Of a stretch of DNA of 64,000 nucleotides, positions 35,166 through 44,392 are shown in pieces. The stretch's first letter is position 1. Each line of letters starts with the position of its first letter. Origin of the DNA: Chloroflexota bacterium (GTDB lineage Bacteria > Chloroflexota > Anaerolineae > JAAYZQ01); contig JAGVRI010000002.1 in the NCBI GenBank assembly GCA_018606645.1, positions 186,001 to 250,000 of the forward strand. The letters are read 5' to 3'. The notes beneath the pieces were generated by a model that was given only the letters and a program-made list of their open reading frames with translations, ran no database searches and was not told the origin of the DNA. A program made the position numbers and the translations under genes.

Positions 35166-36236
35166 CTACAGCAGAGCCAGGGCGATGCCCAACATCGCAG
35201 CCAGGACGCCGATGATCCAGAACCGCTGGGTGATGTGGGTTTCGCTCCACCCGATCACCTCAAAATGCAGGTGCAGCGGCGTCATCTTGAAGATGCGCCG
35301 ACCGGCGCCGAACAGCCGGCGAGTCAATTTGAAGTAGCTCACCTGAAGGACGACCGAACCTGCCTCAGCGACAAAGATAAAGCCAATAATGGGCAACAGC
35401 AACCACTGGAACGACATCAAGGCCACCGTCGCCAACGTCGCTCCCAGTGCCAGGGATCCCATCCCCCCCATGAAGAGCCGGGCCGGATAGGCGTTGAACC
35501 ACAGGAAGGCAAAGAGAGCACCCACCATGGTGAAGGCAAAAGAGAGAAGGGGATACTGTCCCTGCAAGTAGGCGATAATGCCGTACCCAATGAAACTCAC
35601 GGCGGCAGTGGAACTGGCGAGGCCGTCCAATCCATCGGTCAGATTCACAGCGTTGGCGGTACAGACGATGATAAAGGCGGCGATCGGGATATACCAGATG
35701 CCCACATCCACCAGTTCTTTCACCGTGGGGATTCCGACTTCATGCAATCCCAGGAAACGCGGATGATGCAACCCAACCGCCACAGCCAAGGCCAGTACCG
35801 ATTGAAGCAGGAACATGTGCCGCGCCCGCAGCCCTTCTCCTCCCCACCAGCCGCGGACTTCGGCCAGATCGTCCACCGCCCCCAATGCCCCAAAGGCGAT
35901 CATGGTCAGCAGCGGCAGCAAGATGCTCTTGCCGATCAAGGGGCTACCTTCCTCAAAGTGGAAATAGGCGAGGATGGCCTTACCGACATCAAAGCCGCTG
36001 AGAAAGTTCGCCAGGTTCATCACCACGGTGATGAGCATCACCGGAACCAGGATCATCAACCCTCCCATGGTGGGAGTGCCTAACTTGGTCTGGTGGTTGC
36101 TGGGCAACTCGACGCGGATCTGTTTGCCGATGCGCCATTTCCGCAGCAGGCGGATCAGCGGCGGTCCCCAGATTACGGCGATCACGAAGGAAACGGTACC
36201 AAGCGTCAGAGCAAACGACATCGGGTCCGAGGTCAC
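35166..36236 (-). CDS. mraY: Phospho-MurNAc-pentapeptide translocase MraY
   Basis: 356 residues, ten membrane helices. Conserved H-x-x-K-x-GTPTMGGL (NHQTKLGTPTMGGL), the aspartates in GAVDDLAEV and NAVNLTDGLDGLA, and MTPLHLHFEVIGW are in place. It makes lipid I at the inner face of the membrane. GTG 36236 overlaps the murF stop (GTGA) with AAAGGGA seven bases upstream; an ATG at 36221 is the alternative. Confidence 0.95.
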   Translation of the reverse strand: MTSDPMSFALTLGTVSFVIAVIWGPPLIRLLRKWRIGKQIRVELPSNHQTKLGTPTMGGLMILVPVMLITVVMNLANFLSGFDVGKAILAYFHFEEGSPLIGKSILLPLLTMIAFGALGAVDDLAEVRGWWGGEGLRARHMFLLQSVLALAVAVGLHHPRFLGLHEVGIPTVKELVDVGIWYIPIAAFIIVCTANAVNLTDGLDGLASSTAAVSFIGYGIIAYLQGQYPLLSFAFTMVGALFAFLWFNAYPARLFMGGMGSLALGATLATVALMSFQWLLLPIIGFIFVAEAGSVVLQVSYFKLTRRLFGAGRRIFKMTPLHLHFEVIGWSETHITQRFWIIGVLAAMLGIALALL

Positions 36237-37711
36237 GATGCATTCCCTTTCTGCAGGGCGGCCACGATCTCCTCCATGGCCATTCCCCGCGAGCCCTTGA
36301 TCAAGATCTTGTCTCCCACCGGAGCAGGGTGGATGAGCATGTGCAAAAGATGGACAGCCTCGTCTTTGGTGTCTACCAGATAAACGCACTGCCGGTCCAT
36401 GCCGGCCCGGATCGCTTCCTCTCCGATGATCCTTCCCAGATGGCCGACCGTTACCAGAATGTCGGCGATGTCGCGCGCGCGGCGACCGACGGCCTTGTGA
36501 CCTTCTTCCTCGTAGGCCCCCAGCTCGTACATATCCCCCAGCACGGCGATCTTGCGACCTTCTATCTCGGCAAGCAGGTTCAAAGCGGCGATGCACGAGG
36601 CTGGGCTGGCGTTGTAGGTATCATCCAGGATGGTTGAACCGGCCGGACCCGGAACTACGACCAGGCGCATCTGGGCGGTCCGGTCGTGCAGGCCAGCAAT
36701 GATCTCGTCCCAGTTCAGTCCCTCCACCAGACCTACCGCCGCCGCGCTCAGGACGGTGTGAACAATGTGACGTCCGAGCAGGGGAAGCCGCACATGGAGG
36801 GATTCCGGCCCGGAGTGAATCCGAAAGCGAATGCCTTCCAGCCCTCTACTTTCGATCTGATCCGCCCAGAGGTCGGCCGATGGGGTTAGCCCATAGGTAA
36901 AGACGCGGGCCCGCGTCTGGCTGGCCATGGCCCGAACCCGCTCGTCATCCGCATTCAAGATGGCTACCCCTCCCTCATCGGCAGCGGGCAGGGCTTGAGG
37001 CAGTTCCGCTTTAGCCTGGGCGATGCGCTCAATGCTCCCCAGGCGCTCCAGGTGCGAAGGGCCGACGTTGGTCACCACTCCGATGTGGGGTAGGGCAATG
37101 GTGGCCAGCTCGGCGATCTCGCCCAGACCATACATGCCCATTTCCAGGACCACCCGCTCATGCCTTGGGGTCAGGTGGAGAAGGGTGAGGGGCAAGCCGA
37201 TCTCGTTGTTGTAGTTGCCTTCGCTCTTCAGGGTGCGGTAGCGCTGGCTCAGGACGGCGGCGATGATCTCTTTGGCTGTGGTCTTGCCGACGCTGCCAGT
37301 GACGCCGACGACTTTGGGCTGATGTCGGCGTCGCCAGTGCGCGGCGGTGCGCTGGAGAGCCTTCAGGCTATCGCGGACGATCAGGCAGACCGGAATGGAG
37401 AGGTCCAGGCCGTCCAGGTGGATCGGCGGGTCTCTCAGATCGACGACGTGGCACAGCCCGGGGGCAGGCGGCTTCTCGGCGATGACGGCGACTGCTCCTT
37501 TGGCGATCGCTTCCGGAATAAAATCGTGGCCGTCATGCCGCTCGCCGCGCAGGGCGATGAACAGGGAGCCGGGTTCCGCTAGGCGAGAGTCGATGACGGC
37601 GCGTGGGATTTCGACCCGAGGACCAGGCTGCCTCGGCGTCTGGCCCACCAGGCCGATGAGCAGTTCTTCCAGAGTCAAGATGGTCGGATCGACGTTTGCC
37701 ATACCCGTCAC
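36233..37711 (-). CDS. murF: UDP-MurNAc-tripeptide--D-Ala-D-Ala ligase
   Basis: 492 residues. ATP site VVGVTGSVGKTTAKEIIAAV, SEGNYNNEIGLPLTLL, VLEMGMYGLGEIAELA, DDTYNASPASCIAAL and IAVLGDMYELG are MurF, not MurE. It adds D-Ala-D-Ala to the tripeptide. Start GTG 37711 overlaps the ftsI stop (GTGA). The murE gene that normally stands between ftsI and murF is missing. Confidence 0.95.
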   Translation of the reverse strand: MTGMANVDPTILTLEELLIGLVGQTPRQPGPRVEIPRAVIDSRLAEPGSLFIALRGERHDGHDFIPEAIAKGAVAVIAEKPPAPGLCHVVDLRDPPIHLDGLDLSIPVCLIVRDSLKALQRTAAHWRRRHQPKVVGVTGSVGKTTAKEIIAAVLSQRYRTLKSEGNYNNEIGLPLTLLHLTPRHERVVLEMGMYGLGEIAELATIALPHIGVVTNVGPSHLERLGSIERIAQAKAELPQALPAADEGGVAILNADDERVRAMASQTRARVFTYGLTPSADLWADQIESRGLEGIRFRIHSGPESLHVRLPLLGRHIVHTVLSAAAVGLVEGLNWDEIIAGLHDRTAQMRLVVVPGPAGSTILDDTYNASPASCIAALNLLAEIEGRKIAVLGDMYELGAYEEEGHKAVGRRARDIADILVTVGHLGRIIGEEAIRAGMDRQCVYLVDTKDEAVHLLHMLIHPAPVGDKILIKGSRGMAMEEIVAALQKGNAS

Positions 37712-39441
37712 TGTCCAGCCAAGCGGATATCGTCGGGCGGGATCTGCAGGTATACGAACAGCCGCTCGGCGATGGCCCGAAACGTAGGCGCAGCCGTCTG
37801 AGTCCCCCAGGGAGAAGCAGTCGGACGCTCCAGTCTGACCAGGATCGCGAACTGGGGATCGTCGGCCGGGGCAAAGCCGACAAACGAAGCGATAGTGTCG
37901 GTGGGATGGTAGCCGTAGGCGGTGGGGATCTGGGCGGTGCCTGTTTTCCCCGCGATCCGGTACCCATCCACGTGGGCCTTGCTATAGCCTTCCCGTTCCA
38001 CAGCGGTGACCATCATCTCGGTCAGCGTGTCGGCGGCCTCTCTCGAAATGGCGCGTCGGATACTCATCGGTTCCACCTGGGTGACCTGTTCCTGGCCGTT
38101 CTCGTCTTCGGTGACGAACTGATGGACGATATAGGGTCGCATCAGGATGCCGTGGTTGGCTACGGCGGATACTGCCGTGATCATCTGGAGCGGGGTGACG
38201 GCGATCCCCTGTCCAAAGGCGTTGATCCCCAGATCGGAGGGAAACCAGTTGGAATCGCCCGGTTGTCTCATCATGCCTGGCACCTCCCCGGCCAGGTCCA
38301 CGCCGGTCGTCGTGCCAAATCCAAAGCGCCGCAGGTAGTTATAGAATCGGTCGGTGCCCATGGAAGTACTGATAAAGGCGGCCACAGTGTTCAGCGACTG
38401 AATGAGTCCCTCCTCCATCGTCACCAGACCGCGCCCCTTGCGATCCCAGTTATAAATGACGCGCCCCCCAACCTCCAGGGCGCCATCGTCATAAAAGGTG
38501 GTGCCCGGGCTGATCGTCCCCGAATCCAGTCCACCGCCCCAGGTGACGACCTTCATGATCGAGCCGGGTTCCCAGATGCCGCTGACCGCGGGATCGCTCA
38601 GCACCGGGGGATCAGCCTCACCAAAGTGGTTGGGGTCGTAGGTGGGAGTGCTGTAGGAAGCCATGATGGCTCCCGTCTTGGGGTTCATGACCATGACCGT
38701 CCCCTTCTCGGCGCCGAACTCTTGCAGGGCGCGCTCCAGTTCCTCTCGGACGATCTGCTGGATGTTCCGGTCAACGGTCAGGATCAGATTGGGACCGGGC
38801 CGAGGGGCGCTCTCGGCCAGCGAAGGGATCGGGATCTGGTATCCAGCCGGGTCCTGTTCGAACAGCTTCGTTCCCGGGTTGCCCTTGAGGGCGGGATTGT
38901 AATACCCCTCGACTCCATAGAAGCCATCGCCTGTCTCGTTGACAAAGCCCACCAAATGGGCAAACAGGCTAGCCTCGGGGTAATGTCGCACAGGTTTCGG
39001 TTCACAGGTGATACCATGGACCCCCAGGTCCATGATGGCCTCCCCCACCTGCTGGTCCACATGGGTGGCAAGCAACACCCAGGGCCGATCGGCTGTGAGC
39101 GCCGCATAGACCTGATCCCTGGGCAACTCGAGCAGACTGGCCAGCCGATAGGCCAGCGGCTCCTTTTTCGAGTTTGGGATCAGAGGCGGTGACACCGAGA
39201 TGTTCCACTGGACCCCATTGATGGCCAACGGGTTGCCATGAATATCGGCAATATAGCCCCGGCGGGCCGGCAGTTCTCTCTCGCGGATGCGTTCATGGTT
39301 CGCTTCCTGCTCCAACCGGCTGTGTTCCAGGACCTGATAGCGGACGAGCTGGCCGATGATCACCGCAAAGCCAAAGGTGAAACAGAAAGCGATGACCGTC
39401 ATTCTGCTGTCGCTCCCCCGAGTTGCCGTGTCTGCCAGCAT
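37708..39441 (-). CDS. ftsI: Division-specific class B penicillin-binding protein (FtsI/PBP2B)
   Basis: 577 residues. One membrane helix (about 15-38), dimerisation domain starting ELPARRGYIADIHGNPLAI, and the transpeptidase domain with SxxK (WEPGSIMKVVT), SxN (IQSLNTVAA) and KTG (GKTGTAQIP). It cross-links septal peptidoglycan outside the membrane. Lies 82 bases after the ftsL-like gene and overlaps murF. Confidence 0.94.
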   Translation of the reverse strand: MLADTATRGSDSRMTVIAFCFTFGFAVIIGQLVRYQVLEHSRLEQEANHERIRERELPARRGYIADIHGNPLAINGVQWNISVSPPLIPNSKKEPLAYRLASLLELPRDQVYAALTADRPWVLLATHVDQQVGEAIMDLGVHGITCEPKPVRHYPEASLFAHLVGFVNETGDGFYGVEGYYNPALKGNPGTKLFEQDPAGYQIPIPSLAESAPRPGPNLILTVDRNIQQIVREELERALQEFGAEKGTVMVMNPKTGAIMASYSTPTYDPNHFGEADPPVLSDPAVSGIWEPGSIMKVVTWGGGLDSGTISPGTTFYDDGALEVGGRVIYNWDRKGRGLVTMEEGLIQSLNTVAAFISTSMGTDRFYNYLRRFGFGTTTGVDLAGEVPGMMRQPGDSNWFPSDLGINAFGQGIAVTPLQMITAVSAVANHGILMRPYIVHQFVTEDENGQEQVTQVEPMSIRRAISREAADTLTEMMVTAVEREGYSKAHVDGYRIAGKTGTAQIPTAYGYHPTDTIASFVGFAPADDPQFAILVRLERPTASPWGTQTAAPTFRAIAERLFVYLQIPPDDIRLAGQ

Positions 39442-39523
39442 TGAACGATTCCCTCTCGGTTCAGTCTCTTCGATCCATCAGGGCTGATCGCCTCCCCCTC
39501 TCCTCCTCGATGGCAAGCGTGAA

Positions 39524-40033
39524 TTACGGTCCTGAGGAGGTCGGGGCAGTTGCCCCACTGTCGCTCCCTCGGGTCAGCAGTTGAGGCAGCGCCTGGAGCA
39601 TTTGCTCCTGAGAGCTGACCAGAGGTTGGCTCAGTCGCAAGAAAAGCGGGGGGCGGTACTGATAGCCAAGCTGAACCGCCCGCTCAGAGAGGCTCTGTTC
39701 GGACCGGGCCACCGCGATCTCCTGGCGCAAGGCAGCGTTCTGGCGTTCGATTCGTTCCAATTCTCTTAATTTCACCTCGATTTGACGGCCGGCAGATTCG
39801 ATCTCAACGGCCAGGATGAATTGCAGCCACAGAAAGAGGATAAACAGGCCGGCCAGGATGAGCAGGCCTGCCTCCAGCGAGAGAGGATGGCCAATGATCT
39901 GCTCCCTGCGCTGCGCTCGCGCCGATAGAAGGAACACCGATCGGCGAGCCCTGGGCTCCCTCTTCCATGGGAAGCGCCATTTCGTTGGCTTGACCTCAGG
40001 CGACGTTGTGTGATCCACCGGCCAATGTCCCAT
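39524..40033 (-). CDS. FtsL/DivIC-like bitopic coiled-coil protein
   Basis: 169 residues. Basic cytoplasmic part, a single membrane helix at about 50-74 ([20 protein letters not shown]), then a heptad coiled coil (about 78-112, [20 protein letters not shown]) and a Pro/Ser-rich tail. The topology and the place between rsmH and ftsI are those of FtsL. The frame overlaps rsmH by 38 bases; later starts (GTG 40018) are possible, so the N-terminus is uncertain. Confidence 0.75.
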   Translation of the reverse strand: MGHWPVDHTTSPEVKPTKWRFPWKREPRARRSVFLLSARAQRREQIIGHPLSLEAGLLILAGLFILFLWLQFILAVEIESAGRQIEVKLRELERIERQNAALRQEIAVARSEQSLSERAVQLGYQYRPPLFLRLSQPLVSSQEQMLQALPQLLTRGSDSGATAPTSSGP

Positions 40034-40979
40034 TCAAACGTTCGACGATCCGCAATCGGGCGCTTCGGCTCCTGGGATTGCGCGCCACCTCTTCGGCTGT
40101 TGGACGGATCGGCTTGCGGGTGATCGGCCGCACTCTAGCCCGATGGTGGCAGACACATTGAGGAACCTCAGGCGGACAGAGACAATCCCGAGCTTCCTGT
40201 TGGCAGAACTGTTTCACCAGTCTATCTTCCAGAGAATGAAACGAGATGACGGCCAGCCGACCGCCAGCGCCCAACAGGTCCACGGCCTGGGGCAGGGCCT
40301 CGGCCAGAGCAGTCAGTTCATCATTGACGGCAATGCGCAGGGCCTGGAATGTCCGCGTGGCCGGATGGATGCGGCTTCGCACCCGAGATCCCTTGCCCTT
40401 TCCCCAGCCAATGGTTCGTACCACCAGCTCGGCCAGTTGCTCGGTCGTAGACAGCGGTCGGGCAGCGACGATGGCCCGGGCGATGCGACGAGCCTGAGGT
40501 TCCTCGCCATACCGCCAGAGGAGATCCGCCAGTTCGTCTTCGGGAAGCTGGTTGACCAGATCGGCCGCGCTGCGGCCCTGATAAGGGTTGAGCCGCATAT
40601 CCAACGGGCCGGCCTGACTGAAGGCGAACCCACGTCGAGCTTGAGCTAACTGACGCGACGATACACCCAGATCCATCAGAATTCCATCCACCTGATCGAA
40701 CCCGCACGCCAGAGCAGTGCGTTTCAGATGCCGAAAGTTGGCAACTTCCAGGCGAACCCGAGGCCCATAGGGACGCAATACCTCTCGGGCAAAGGAGATG
40801 GCCTCGGGATCGGCGTCGAGGGCCAGCAGCCGCCCGTCGGGCGCAGACGCCTCCAGGATGCCGACTGCATGGCCGGCGGTCCCCACCGTCGCATCAATGT
40901 AGGTCCCACCGGGCCGTGCCTTGACACCGGCAAGCACTTGGTGGTATAATACTGGTGCGTGCTCTTTAAAACTATCCAT
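39996..40979 (-). CDS. rsmH: 16S rRNA (cytosine-1402-N4)-methyltransferase
   Basis: 327 residues. [11 protein letters not shown] at the N-terminus, SAM site [45 protein letters not shown], and the C-terminal [16 protein letters not shown] are the RsmH (MraW) set. It methylates C1402 of 16S rRNA in the decoding centre. 23 bases after mraZ. Confidence 0.96.
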   Translation of the reverse strand: MDSFKEHAPVLYHQVLAGVKARPGGTYIDATVGTAGHAVGILEASAPDGRLLALDADPEAISFAREVLRPYGPRVRLEVANFRHLKRTALACGFDQVDGILMDLGVSSRQLAQARRGFAFSQAGPLDMRLNPYQGRSAADLVNQLPEDELADLLWRYGEEPQARRIARAIVAARPLSTTEQLAELVVRTIGWGKGKGSRVRSRIHPATRTFQALRIAVNDELTALAEALPQAVDLLGAGGRLAVISFHSLEDRLVKQFCQQEARDCLCPPEVPQCVCHHRARVRPITRKPIRPTAEEVARNPRSRSARLRIVERLNGTLAGGSHNVA

Positions 40980-41002
40980 ATCTTTCGAGTTCGCGTCGCG
41001 GA

Positions 41003-41434
41003 CTAGATCTGCAGGCTCGCGAACTTGGCGGCGCGTCCCTCTGGATCATTATCGCTGCGTTTCTGACGTTCCCTCCATTGTTCCAGGTTCCAGATTTCGC
41101 AATAGTCGTGCATACCGATAATGACTGCCTGTTTATCGATCTGAGCATACTCTCGTAAGTAGGGGGGCAGGTTGATGCGCCCTTGTTTATCCGGTATCGA
41201 GTCGGAAGCGCTGCCAAACAACTGGCGCTGGAATTCGCGGGCGGTGGGGTCGGTGATTGACAACGCACTCGCTTTTTCGCTGAGTACAGCCCATTGGTCG
41301 GCCGGAAAAAGCCAAAGGCAGGGATCGATCCCCTTGGTGATCACCACTCCCGAGTCTAACCGAGCCCGGAATTTGGAAGGGATAGTAATACGACCCTTGT
41401 CATCTATGCTGTGTTCAAATTCGCCGTAAAACAT
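41003..41434 (-). CDS. mraZ: Transcriptional regulator MraZ
   Basis: 143 residues, normal length. Two SpoVT/AbrB-like repeats: [18 protein letters not shown] and [19 protein letters not shown], each with the conserved D-x-x-GR-I. ATG 41434 begins MFYGEFEHS, as usual. MraZ binds direct repeats in its own promoter and controls the dcw cluster; the boxes are present upstream. Confidence 0.96.
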   Translation of the reverse strand: MFYGEFEHSIDDKGRITIPSKFRARLDSGVVITKGIDPCLWLFPADQWAVLSEKASALSITDPTAREFQRQLFGSASDSIPDKQGRINLPPYLREYAQIDKQAVIIGMHDYCEIWNLEQWRERQKRSDNDPEGRAAKFASLQI

Positions 41435-41480
41435 GGGTCCTGGAATGCAAGGTGTTCTGGGGGATCCGAAGGTGGTTACC

Positions 41481-41504
41481 CCACATTCCCCCACATTTTT
41501 CCAC
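41481..41504 (-). promoter_or_regulatory. Three MraZ-type boxes
   Basis: On the minus strand GTGG occurs three times at exact 10-bp spacing (complement CCAC at 41481, 41491 and 41501), as GTGGAAAAAT, GTGGGGGAAT and GTGGGGTAAC. They lie just downstream of the -10 box of the mraZ promoter. This matches the known direct-repeat arrangement bound by MraZ. Confidence 0.85.
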
Positions 41505-41515
41505 TTTTCACCCCA

Positions 41516-41544
41516 ATTATACACCAAATCAATCGGATATGCAA
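41516..41544 (-). promoter_or_regulatory. Main dcw promoter (mraZ)
   Basis: Minus strand: -35 TTGCAT (41539-41544), 17-base spacer, -10 TATAAT (41516-41521). It yields a leader of about 75 bases that contains the MraZ boxes. Confidence 0.85.
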
Positions 41545-41634
41545 GCCCTGAATTCGCTTGTACGAAAATATTCGTCAAATTTTAATGTTGACCTGGCCGG
41601 TCGTGCGGTCCGATTGCCATGGCTCTGGCTCGAT

Positions 41635-41664
41635 TTGACATGGCCGGAAGGCGTGTGCTATAGT
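41635..41664 (+). promoter_or_regulatory. Promoter of the truncated baeRF-like gene
   Basis: Plus strand: -35 TTGACA (41635-41640), 18-base spacer, -10 TATAGT (41659-41664). The block TTGACATGGCCGG at the -35 is a near copy of TTGACCTGGCCGG at 41588-41600. Confidence 0.7.
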
Positions 41665-41738
41665 CTATGCGGACGCTCGCTGTTGTGGCACTACGTGGAA
41701 CAGCTCGGCGACTTGCGACTGGGCATCCGGAGGTTCTG

Positions 41739-42158
41739 TTGATCTCAGAGAACGAACTGAACCAACTGAAGTCATTTAACGGTCACGGGAGCTATGCCCT
41801 GACAGTGTATTTGCGGTTGGACGCGCCACAGCTCCGCGAGACAGCGTACGAGCAGTTTGATGAGGCCGTGCGCTCTTGTTTAGAGGGGCGCGATTGCCAA
41901 CCGGAGTGCCGGGAAGCGATCCGGGAGGACCTGGAGATCGTGCGACTGTATATCAAGACGAACGGTCACCGGCATTATCCTGGCGTGGCGATCTTTTCCT
42001 GCGCGGCTGAACTGTTCTGGCGCGCCTATCCCCTTCCGGTGCCGGTTCCCACCCAGGTTTCGGTGGGGCCTGGCTTCCATGTCGATCCGTTGCTGGAGTT
42101 GATGGCCCCCTCGCGCGCGGCTGCTTCGCTTTCAGAGGTTTCGGGAACGGAACATTGA
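41739..42158 (+). CDS. N-terminal fragment of a baeRF/eRF1-like protein
   Basis: 139 residues from TTG 41739, which has GGAGG five bases upstream. ELNQLKSFNGHGSYALTVYL and the later HYPGVAIFSCAAELFWRAYPLP resemble the N-terminal domain of bacterial archaeo-eukaryotic release factor (baeRF) family proteins, which are normally about 350-400 residues. Here the frame stops after PLLELMAPSRAAASLS, so the middle and C-terminal domains are missing; the last 27 bases overlap the end of the opposing kinase gene. Probably a truncated gene or a solitary domain that is still transcribed, given the intact promoter and ribosome site. Confidence 0.6.
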   Translation: MISENELNQLKSFNGHGSYALTVYLRLDAPQLRETAYEQFDEAVRSCLEGRDCQPECREAIREDLEIVRLYIKTNGHRHYPGVAIFSCAAELFWRAYPLPVPVPTQVSVGPGFHVDPLLELMAPSRAAASLSEVSGTEH

Positions 42159-43829
42159 GATTAGGAGCCATGCCCCGGCGGCGACGGCTCCCAAGAAGGC
42201 GATCTGGGCGACCGGGATGCCCAGGCCCAAGATCGGAAGCTCCCATGAATCCTTGCCGCCAAGCAGGATCAGGGCCGAGCCGACGATCAGAGCCGCGACC
42301 ACTACGCTGAAGGCGATCCGGTTGACCATGCTATTGAGCCGCTGGATAATCATTTCCAGGCGGCGTACCTGGATGCTGAAGGTCAATTCCCCCGTCTCCA
42401 ACTGATCCCATAAGTCATCGAGACGCCGAGGAAAGGCCTGGGCCAGGTCCGCTGCCTGGCGGAGGGTGTGTACCGCCCGGCGTCCGGCGACCAGCGGCGA
42501 CAACCGTTCGCGGACGAGCTGGACGGCAAAGGGGCGGACGGCAGTGGTCAATACGAATTCGGGATCGAGGGCCCGTCCGGTACCTTCCAGGGTGATGATC
42601 ATCCGCGCCAGCGAGGCCAGCTCGCCAGGCAGATAGACGCGATGGTGACGGGCGGTGGTAAAGACCTCGGCGATCATCTGCCCCACCGGCATCTCTTCCA
42701 GGCTCAATCCCCAGTAGCGCACCAGCAGCCGCTGGAGATCGTGTTCCATTGCCTCTAATGAAGGCCGGCCCCGAACTGCTCCCATTTTGACCACGGTGCG
42801 GGCAATCCCTCCTGCGTCCTGGTCCAGCAGTTGGAGGAACAGGTCGCTGAGCAGTTCCTTCTGGCGCGGGGTGAGATAGCCCACGTTTCCAAAGTCCACG
42901 ATCCCGATCTGGTCCCTCACCATCATCAGATTGGCCGGGTGGGGGTCGGCCTGATAGAAACCATCGATAAAGATCTGTTTCAGATATGCCTCAATGGTGG
43001 TGTGGGCGATCCATTTCAGATCGTAGCCGCTTTGCCGCAACTGGTCCGGCTGACTGAACGAAATGCCGTCCAGGTGTTCAAAAGTGATCACGCGACGGGT
43101 GGTCAGGTTCCAGTAGACCTGGGGGATCACAAAGCGAGGATCTCCGCTCAGGTTGGAACGAAGTCGCTCGGCGTTGCGTCCCTCGGTCTGGTAATCGAGT
43201 TCCTCACGGATGGAACGGGCCAGCTCCTCGGCGATGGCGGCAACGTTATAGGAGCGCATCGTCTCCGAGCGCCTCTCCAGGAAACGGGCCTGGCGCACTA
43301 CCAGGTCCAAGTCAGCCTCGACCTCCTTTTCGATGCCGGGGCGCTGGACCTTGATCACCACCTCCTGGCCGTCGGGCAGGGTAGCGCGATGGACCTGACC
43401 GATTGAAGCGGAGGCAATCGGAGTATCGTCAAAGGCAGCGAACAGTTGGCTGATCGGTGCCCCGAGTTCCTCTTCGATCACGGCGCGTACCTCGGCGGCA
43501 GCGACCGGAGGGGCCGCATCGAGGAGCCTGGCCAACTCCTGGATGTAGGCAGGCGGCAACAGATCGGCCCGTCCGCTGAGAAACTGCCCCAGTTTGATGT
43601 AGGTAGCGCCCAGCTCCTCCAACGTGCGGCGCAGCCGCTCCGGGATGGTGAGCCGGCCGACGCTACTATCGGCGCGGACGCGCTGCCTTTGCCAGAAGCG
43701 GGGGAGAAACCGGCTGAGGGACAGTTGTTCAACCAGGAACCCCAGTCCATTGCGGATCAACACTTCGATGATGCGCCGCACCCGGACGATCTCGGCCAGA
43801 CGCCGGCGCCATGGAAAGGGAAATGCCAT
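42132..43829 (-). CDS. ABC1/UbiB family atypical kinase
   Basis: 565 residues from ATG 43829. The KxGQ motif ATYIKLGQFLSGRADLLPP, the Ala-rich loop PIASASIGQVHRATL, VVIKVQRPGIEKEVEADL, the catalytic FYQADPHPANLM and metal-binding VDFGNVGYL are those of the ADCK/UbiB group; two C-terminal membrane helices (about 505-560) anchor it. Homologues support quinone or lipid metabolism, and ATPase activity rather than protein kinase activity is documented for some. The promoter lies about 40 bases upstream. Confidence 0.92.
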   Translation of the reverse strand: MAFPFPWRRRLAEIVRVRRIIEVLIRNGLGFLVEQLSLSRFLPRFWQRQRVRADSSVGRLTIPERLRRTLEELGATYIKLGQFLSGRADLLPPAYIQELARLLDAAPPVAAAEVRAVIEEELGAPISQLFAAFDDTPIASASIGQVHRATLPDGQEVVIKVQRPGIEKEVEADLDLVVRQARFLERRSETMRSYNVAAIAEELARSIREELDYQTEGRNAERLRSNLSGDPRFVIPQVYWNLTTRRVITFEHLDGISFSQPDQLRQSGYDLKWIAHTTIEAYLKQIFIDGFYQADPHPANLMMVRDQIGIVDFGNVGYLTPRQKELLSDLFLQLLDQDAGGIARTVVKMGAVRGRPSLEAMEHDLQRLLVRYWGLSLEEMPVGQMIAEVFTTARHHRVYLPGELASLARMIITLEGTGRALDPEFVLTTAVRPFAVQLVRERLSPLVAGRRAVHTLRQAADLAQAFPRRLDDLWDQLETGELTFSIQVRRLEMIIQRLNSMVNRIAFSVVVAALIVGSALILLGGKDSWELPILGLGIPVAQIAFLGAVAAGAWLLISMFRSRNL

Positions 43830-43868
43830 CAGGTTTCTTCGAACCCCCTTACGCTCTCCTCTTCGCCC

Positions 43869-43897
43869 ATTATACCCGAGAAGCGAACACCGGACAA
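43869..43897 (-). promoter_or_regulatory. Promoter of the UbiB-family gene
   Basis: Minus strand: -35 TTGTCC (43892-43897), 17-base spacer, -10 TATAAT (43869-43874). It is back to back with the plus-strand promoter at 43926-43954. Confidence 0.75.
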
Positions 43898-43925
43898 GCT
43901 GAGTTGAAAACGGAATCGGGGGCAT

Positions 43926-43954
43926 TTGACACCGTTGGAAAAAGGTGATACAAT
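43926..43954 (+). promoter_or_regulatory. Promoter of the peptide-maturation operon
   Basis: Plus strand: consensus -35 TTGACA (43926-43931), 17-base spacer, -10 TACAAT (43949-43954). The leader to the first start codon (44087) is about 125 bases. Confidence 0.8.
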
Positions 43955-44086
43955 AGCTTCGTAAATCTGCTCGGGGCGATGGTGGGGCCTGGTCAGAGGT
44001 GCTGTGAGGAGGGAACCAGGCGCCTTTGGGAATTGTGGAGGCGATTGAGACGGTTGCCTCATTATCCTGGATCGGGGAATGGCGTG

Positions 44087-44392
44087 ATGGACGATCGGTT
44101 GCAGCGATGCTACGAAAAAGATCCCAATGTCCTGTTCAGAGAGGTCGCCGGAGAGCAGATTCTGGTCCCGGTCCGCAAGCAGGCTGCAGAGATGGCCGCT
44201 CTGTATGTCCTCAATGAAACCAGCGCGTTTGTGTGGAATCTCCTGGATGGAAAGCACTCCTTGGCCGAGATCCGGGACTGCCTGGTGGCGGAATATGAGG
44301 TGACGCCAGAGACGGCCGAGAGCGACCTGTTCGAGTTGATCGAGCGACTGGAAGGGTTGGGAGTGGTACGGGTTGTGGCCCATGTCATGTGA
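44087..44392 (+). CDS. PqqD-like RiPP precursor recognition protein
   Basis: 101 residues from ATG 44087, full length for a stand-alone PqqD/RRE (winged-helix peptide chaperone). Conserved features: a beta hairpin around NVLFREVAGEQILVPV, LNETSAFVWNLLDGKHSLAEI and VTPETAESDLFELIERLEGLGVV. These proteins bind the leader of a ribosomal precursor peptide and present it to a radical SAM maturase. It overlaps the maturase gene by 11 bases, so production is coupled. Confidence 0.88.
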   Translation: MDDRLQRCYEKDPNVLFREVAGEQILVPVRKQAAEMAALYVLNETSAFVWNLLDGKHSLAEIRDCLVAEYEVTPETAESDLFELIERLEGLGVVRVVAHVM

